This document shows, one piece after another, positions 4,358-5,321 of a stretch of DNA of 5,321 bases (positions within the stretch are counted from its first letter, which is position 1; each line of letters starts with the position of its first letter). Source of the DNA: Methanobrevibacter sp. (GTDB taxonomy: Archaea > Methanobacteriota > Methanobacteria > Methanobacteriales > Methanobacteriaceae); assembly GCA_031289975.1 (NCBI GenBank), contig JAITOM010000288.1, forward strand, positions 1-5,321. Reading direction: 5' to 3'. A program made the translations under genes and the position numbers. The notes below the pieces were generated by a model that did not search any database, was not told the DNA's origin, and saw only the letters and a list, made by a program, of their open reading frames with translations.

Positions 4358-5252
4358 TATTAGTAAAGGTTTTAAAACAAAGAAATATAATGAAGTCGAT
4401 ATAACCTTTAAAGAATTATTTACACCTCAAAATTTAAAGATTAATGACAATAATAGGCAAGAAATTAAGGAAAACTTTGCTAAATATTTATTACCTGCTA
4501 CAATTATCAATAAAGATATAGGAAGAAAACGAAATAATTTAACAAACTTTTCCCTACTTGTGTTTGATGTTGATTCTACAACTTTCGATACATTTAAAGA
4601 TGCTAAGGATGAAATACTATCAATTGCAGATGACGTTGATCTATTAAAATATGAATTTGTAATTTATGAAACAATATCATCTAAGGAGGGTAATATTCGT
4701 TTTAGATTAATATTTAATATTGACCTTATAGATGATTTTAGGTTTATACAAATAGCAATTGGTGACATTGGTTCTTTAATGAATTTAAAATACGATAAAG
4801 CAGCCTTAGATGAGACGAGAGTCAGTGGGTTGCCAATAAATAATAATATTTTTATAAATGCTGGAAAACCCATAAATTTAAAGAGTCGTTATATTCAAGA
4901 AGTAAATATATTAAAAGCTAAAGCAGTTAGGAAAGAACAAGAAAGACAGAAAAAATTAAAAATGAACAAATACAAAGTTAGTATAAGAAAAGAAATGACA
5001 GAAGATGTTGCTAAAAAATATTTCTTAAATTCTAATTTTATTAAAAACTTTAAAAAAGGAAATAGAAATAAATCAATTATGGCAAAAGGTGAGAGTTTTA
5101 GATATTCATATGAAGAGGATAATATTTCTAAAAATGATTGGGTTCTTTTAACAAATATACTTTGCGATTGGCTCCTTGAAAATTATGAAGAAACAACTTG
5201 GATTAATAAATTTAGACAAAATGAATTAAATAGAATTGAACTATTTACTTGA
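4347..5252 (+). CDS. Archaeo-eukaryotic-type primase (AEP) with PriCT-like C-terminus (301 aa)
   Basis: This protein probably makes primers for replication of the element, and possibly has polymerase activity as in PrimPol relatives. AEP motif I is LVFDVD (Asp74, Asp76), the metal-binding DxD. Motif II aligns with YETISSKEGNIRFRLIF (107-123), where Arg118 and Arg120 are kept but the usual His is missing. Motif III is the YDKAALDETRVSGLP segment (149-163), with Asp150, Asp155 and Arg158. Residues 187-210 are a charged linker. GNRN at 238-241 and the following helices match the GxRN start of PriCT domains. The start overlaps the 111-aa gene by 11 nt and follows GGAGGTG (4333-4339) at 7 bases, implying coupled translation. 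Its TGA stop lies inside the -35 box of the next promoter. Many plasmid and phage AEPs are fused to their helicase; here the two are separate and in helicase-first order. The fold is assigned by motifs. Confidence 0.82.
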   Translation: MNVNISKGFKTKKYNEVDITFKELFTPQNLKINDNNRQEIKENFAKYLLPATIINKDIGRKRNNLTNFSLLVFDVDSTTFDTFKDAKDEILSIADDVDLLKYEFVIYETISSKEGNIRFRLIFNIDLIDDFRFIQIAIGDIGSLMNLKYDKAALDETRVSGLPINNNIFINAGKPINLKSRYIQEVNILKAKAVRKEQERQKKLKMNKYKVSIRKEMTEDVAKKYFLNSNFIKNFKKGNRNKSIMAKGESFRYSYEEDNISKNDWVLLTNILCDWLLENYEETTWINKFRQNELNRIELFT

Positions 5253-5277
5253 CAAATAAGAATTGTCTTGATATTAT
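5249..5277 (+). promoter_or_regulatory. Promoter of the gene at the right edge
   Basis: A consensus TTGACA (5249-5254) and TATTAT (5272-5277) are spaced 17 bp. The -35 contains the primase stop codon (TGA 5250-5252). An inverted repeat GACAA/TTGTC (5251-5255, 5263-5267) lies over the -35 and spacer and may be an operator. The next gene can therefore be expressed apart from the operon. Confidence 0.85.
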
Positions 5278-5298
5278 TAAATAAAGGAGGAAATTAAA

Positions 5299-5321
5299 AT
5301 GTTAAAAGTAATTACAGGTGT
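5299..5321 (+). CDS. Start of a gene cut by the window edge
   Basis: An ATG follows AAAGGAGG (5283-5290) with an 8-base gap and its own promoter. Only MLKVITGV is visible. A short strand ending in TG is how many P-loop NTPases begin just before their GKS/T motif, but eight residues cannot support an assignment. Confidence 0.75.

Noticed and set aside
1..5321. CRISPR array, tRNA, rRNA or insertion sequence
   Set aside because: No regularly spaced 23-40-bp repeats, no cloverleaf or rRNA sequence, and no transposase frame or terminal inverted repeats are visible.

Overview
The window is very AT-rich DNA with strong sigma70/SigA-type promoters (TTGACW-17/18-TATWAT), AAGGAG-type Shine-Dalgarno sites and short, tightly packed genes. 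This suggests a low-GC Gram-positive host (Bacillota); Fusobacteriota is a weaker alternative. TGG is used for tryptophan and TGA appears as a stop, so a mycoplasma code is unlikely. The gene content (small accessory genes, a long non-coding spacer, a helicase/primase replication operon) fits an extrachromosomal or integrative mobile element: a plasmid, phage-plasmid or phage satellite. No integrase, capsid, mobilisation or resistance gene lies in the window, so the element type cannot be settled.

Layout. Positions 1-316 are non-coding and hold a T-rich tract, a G6 run and one copy of an 18-bp repeat. Positions 317-1760 hold leftward small genes: a 54-aa/57-aa pair, an 82-aa gene with its own promoter and terminator, and a 157-aa membrane-anchored coiled-coil gene with its own promoter and terminator. 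The 54-aa and 157-aa genes have almost identical 40-bp promoter/leader cassettes. The 82-aa gene has a partly diverged copy, and a fourth promoter-like copy at 1732-1760 has no gene directly behind it.

Positions 1761-2490 form a gene-free spacer of about 730 bp. It carries two more copies of the 18-bp repeat (25 bp apart), a DnaA-box-like site, a GC island of about 130 bp with six palindromic hexamers and a clear hairpin, and a 13-bp tandem repeat. It is the best candidate for an origin or structured regulatory RNA, but nothing proves either.

From 2491 rightward, an extended -10 promoter drives three overlapping genes: a VapE-like/SF3-type P-loop helicase (484 aa), an unrecognised 111-aa protein, and an archaeo-eukaryotic-type primase (301 aa) with a PriCT-like tail. 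Their stop/start overlaps of 8 and 11 nt imply co-transcription and coupled translation. Helicase and primase would together load at the origin, unwind it and prime DNA synthesis, with the 111-aa protein a possible partner. A further gene begins at 5299 behind its own promoter and is cut by the window edge after eight codons.
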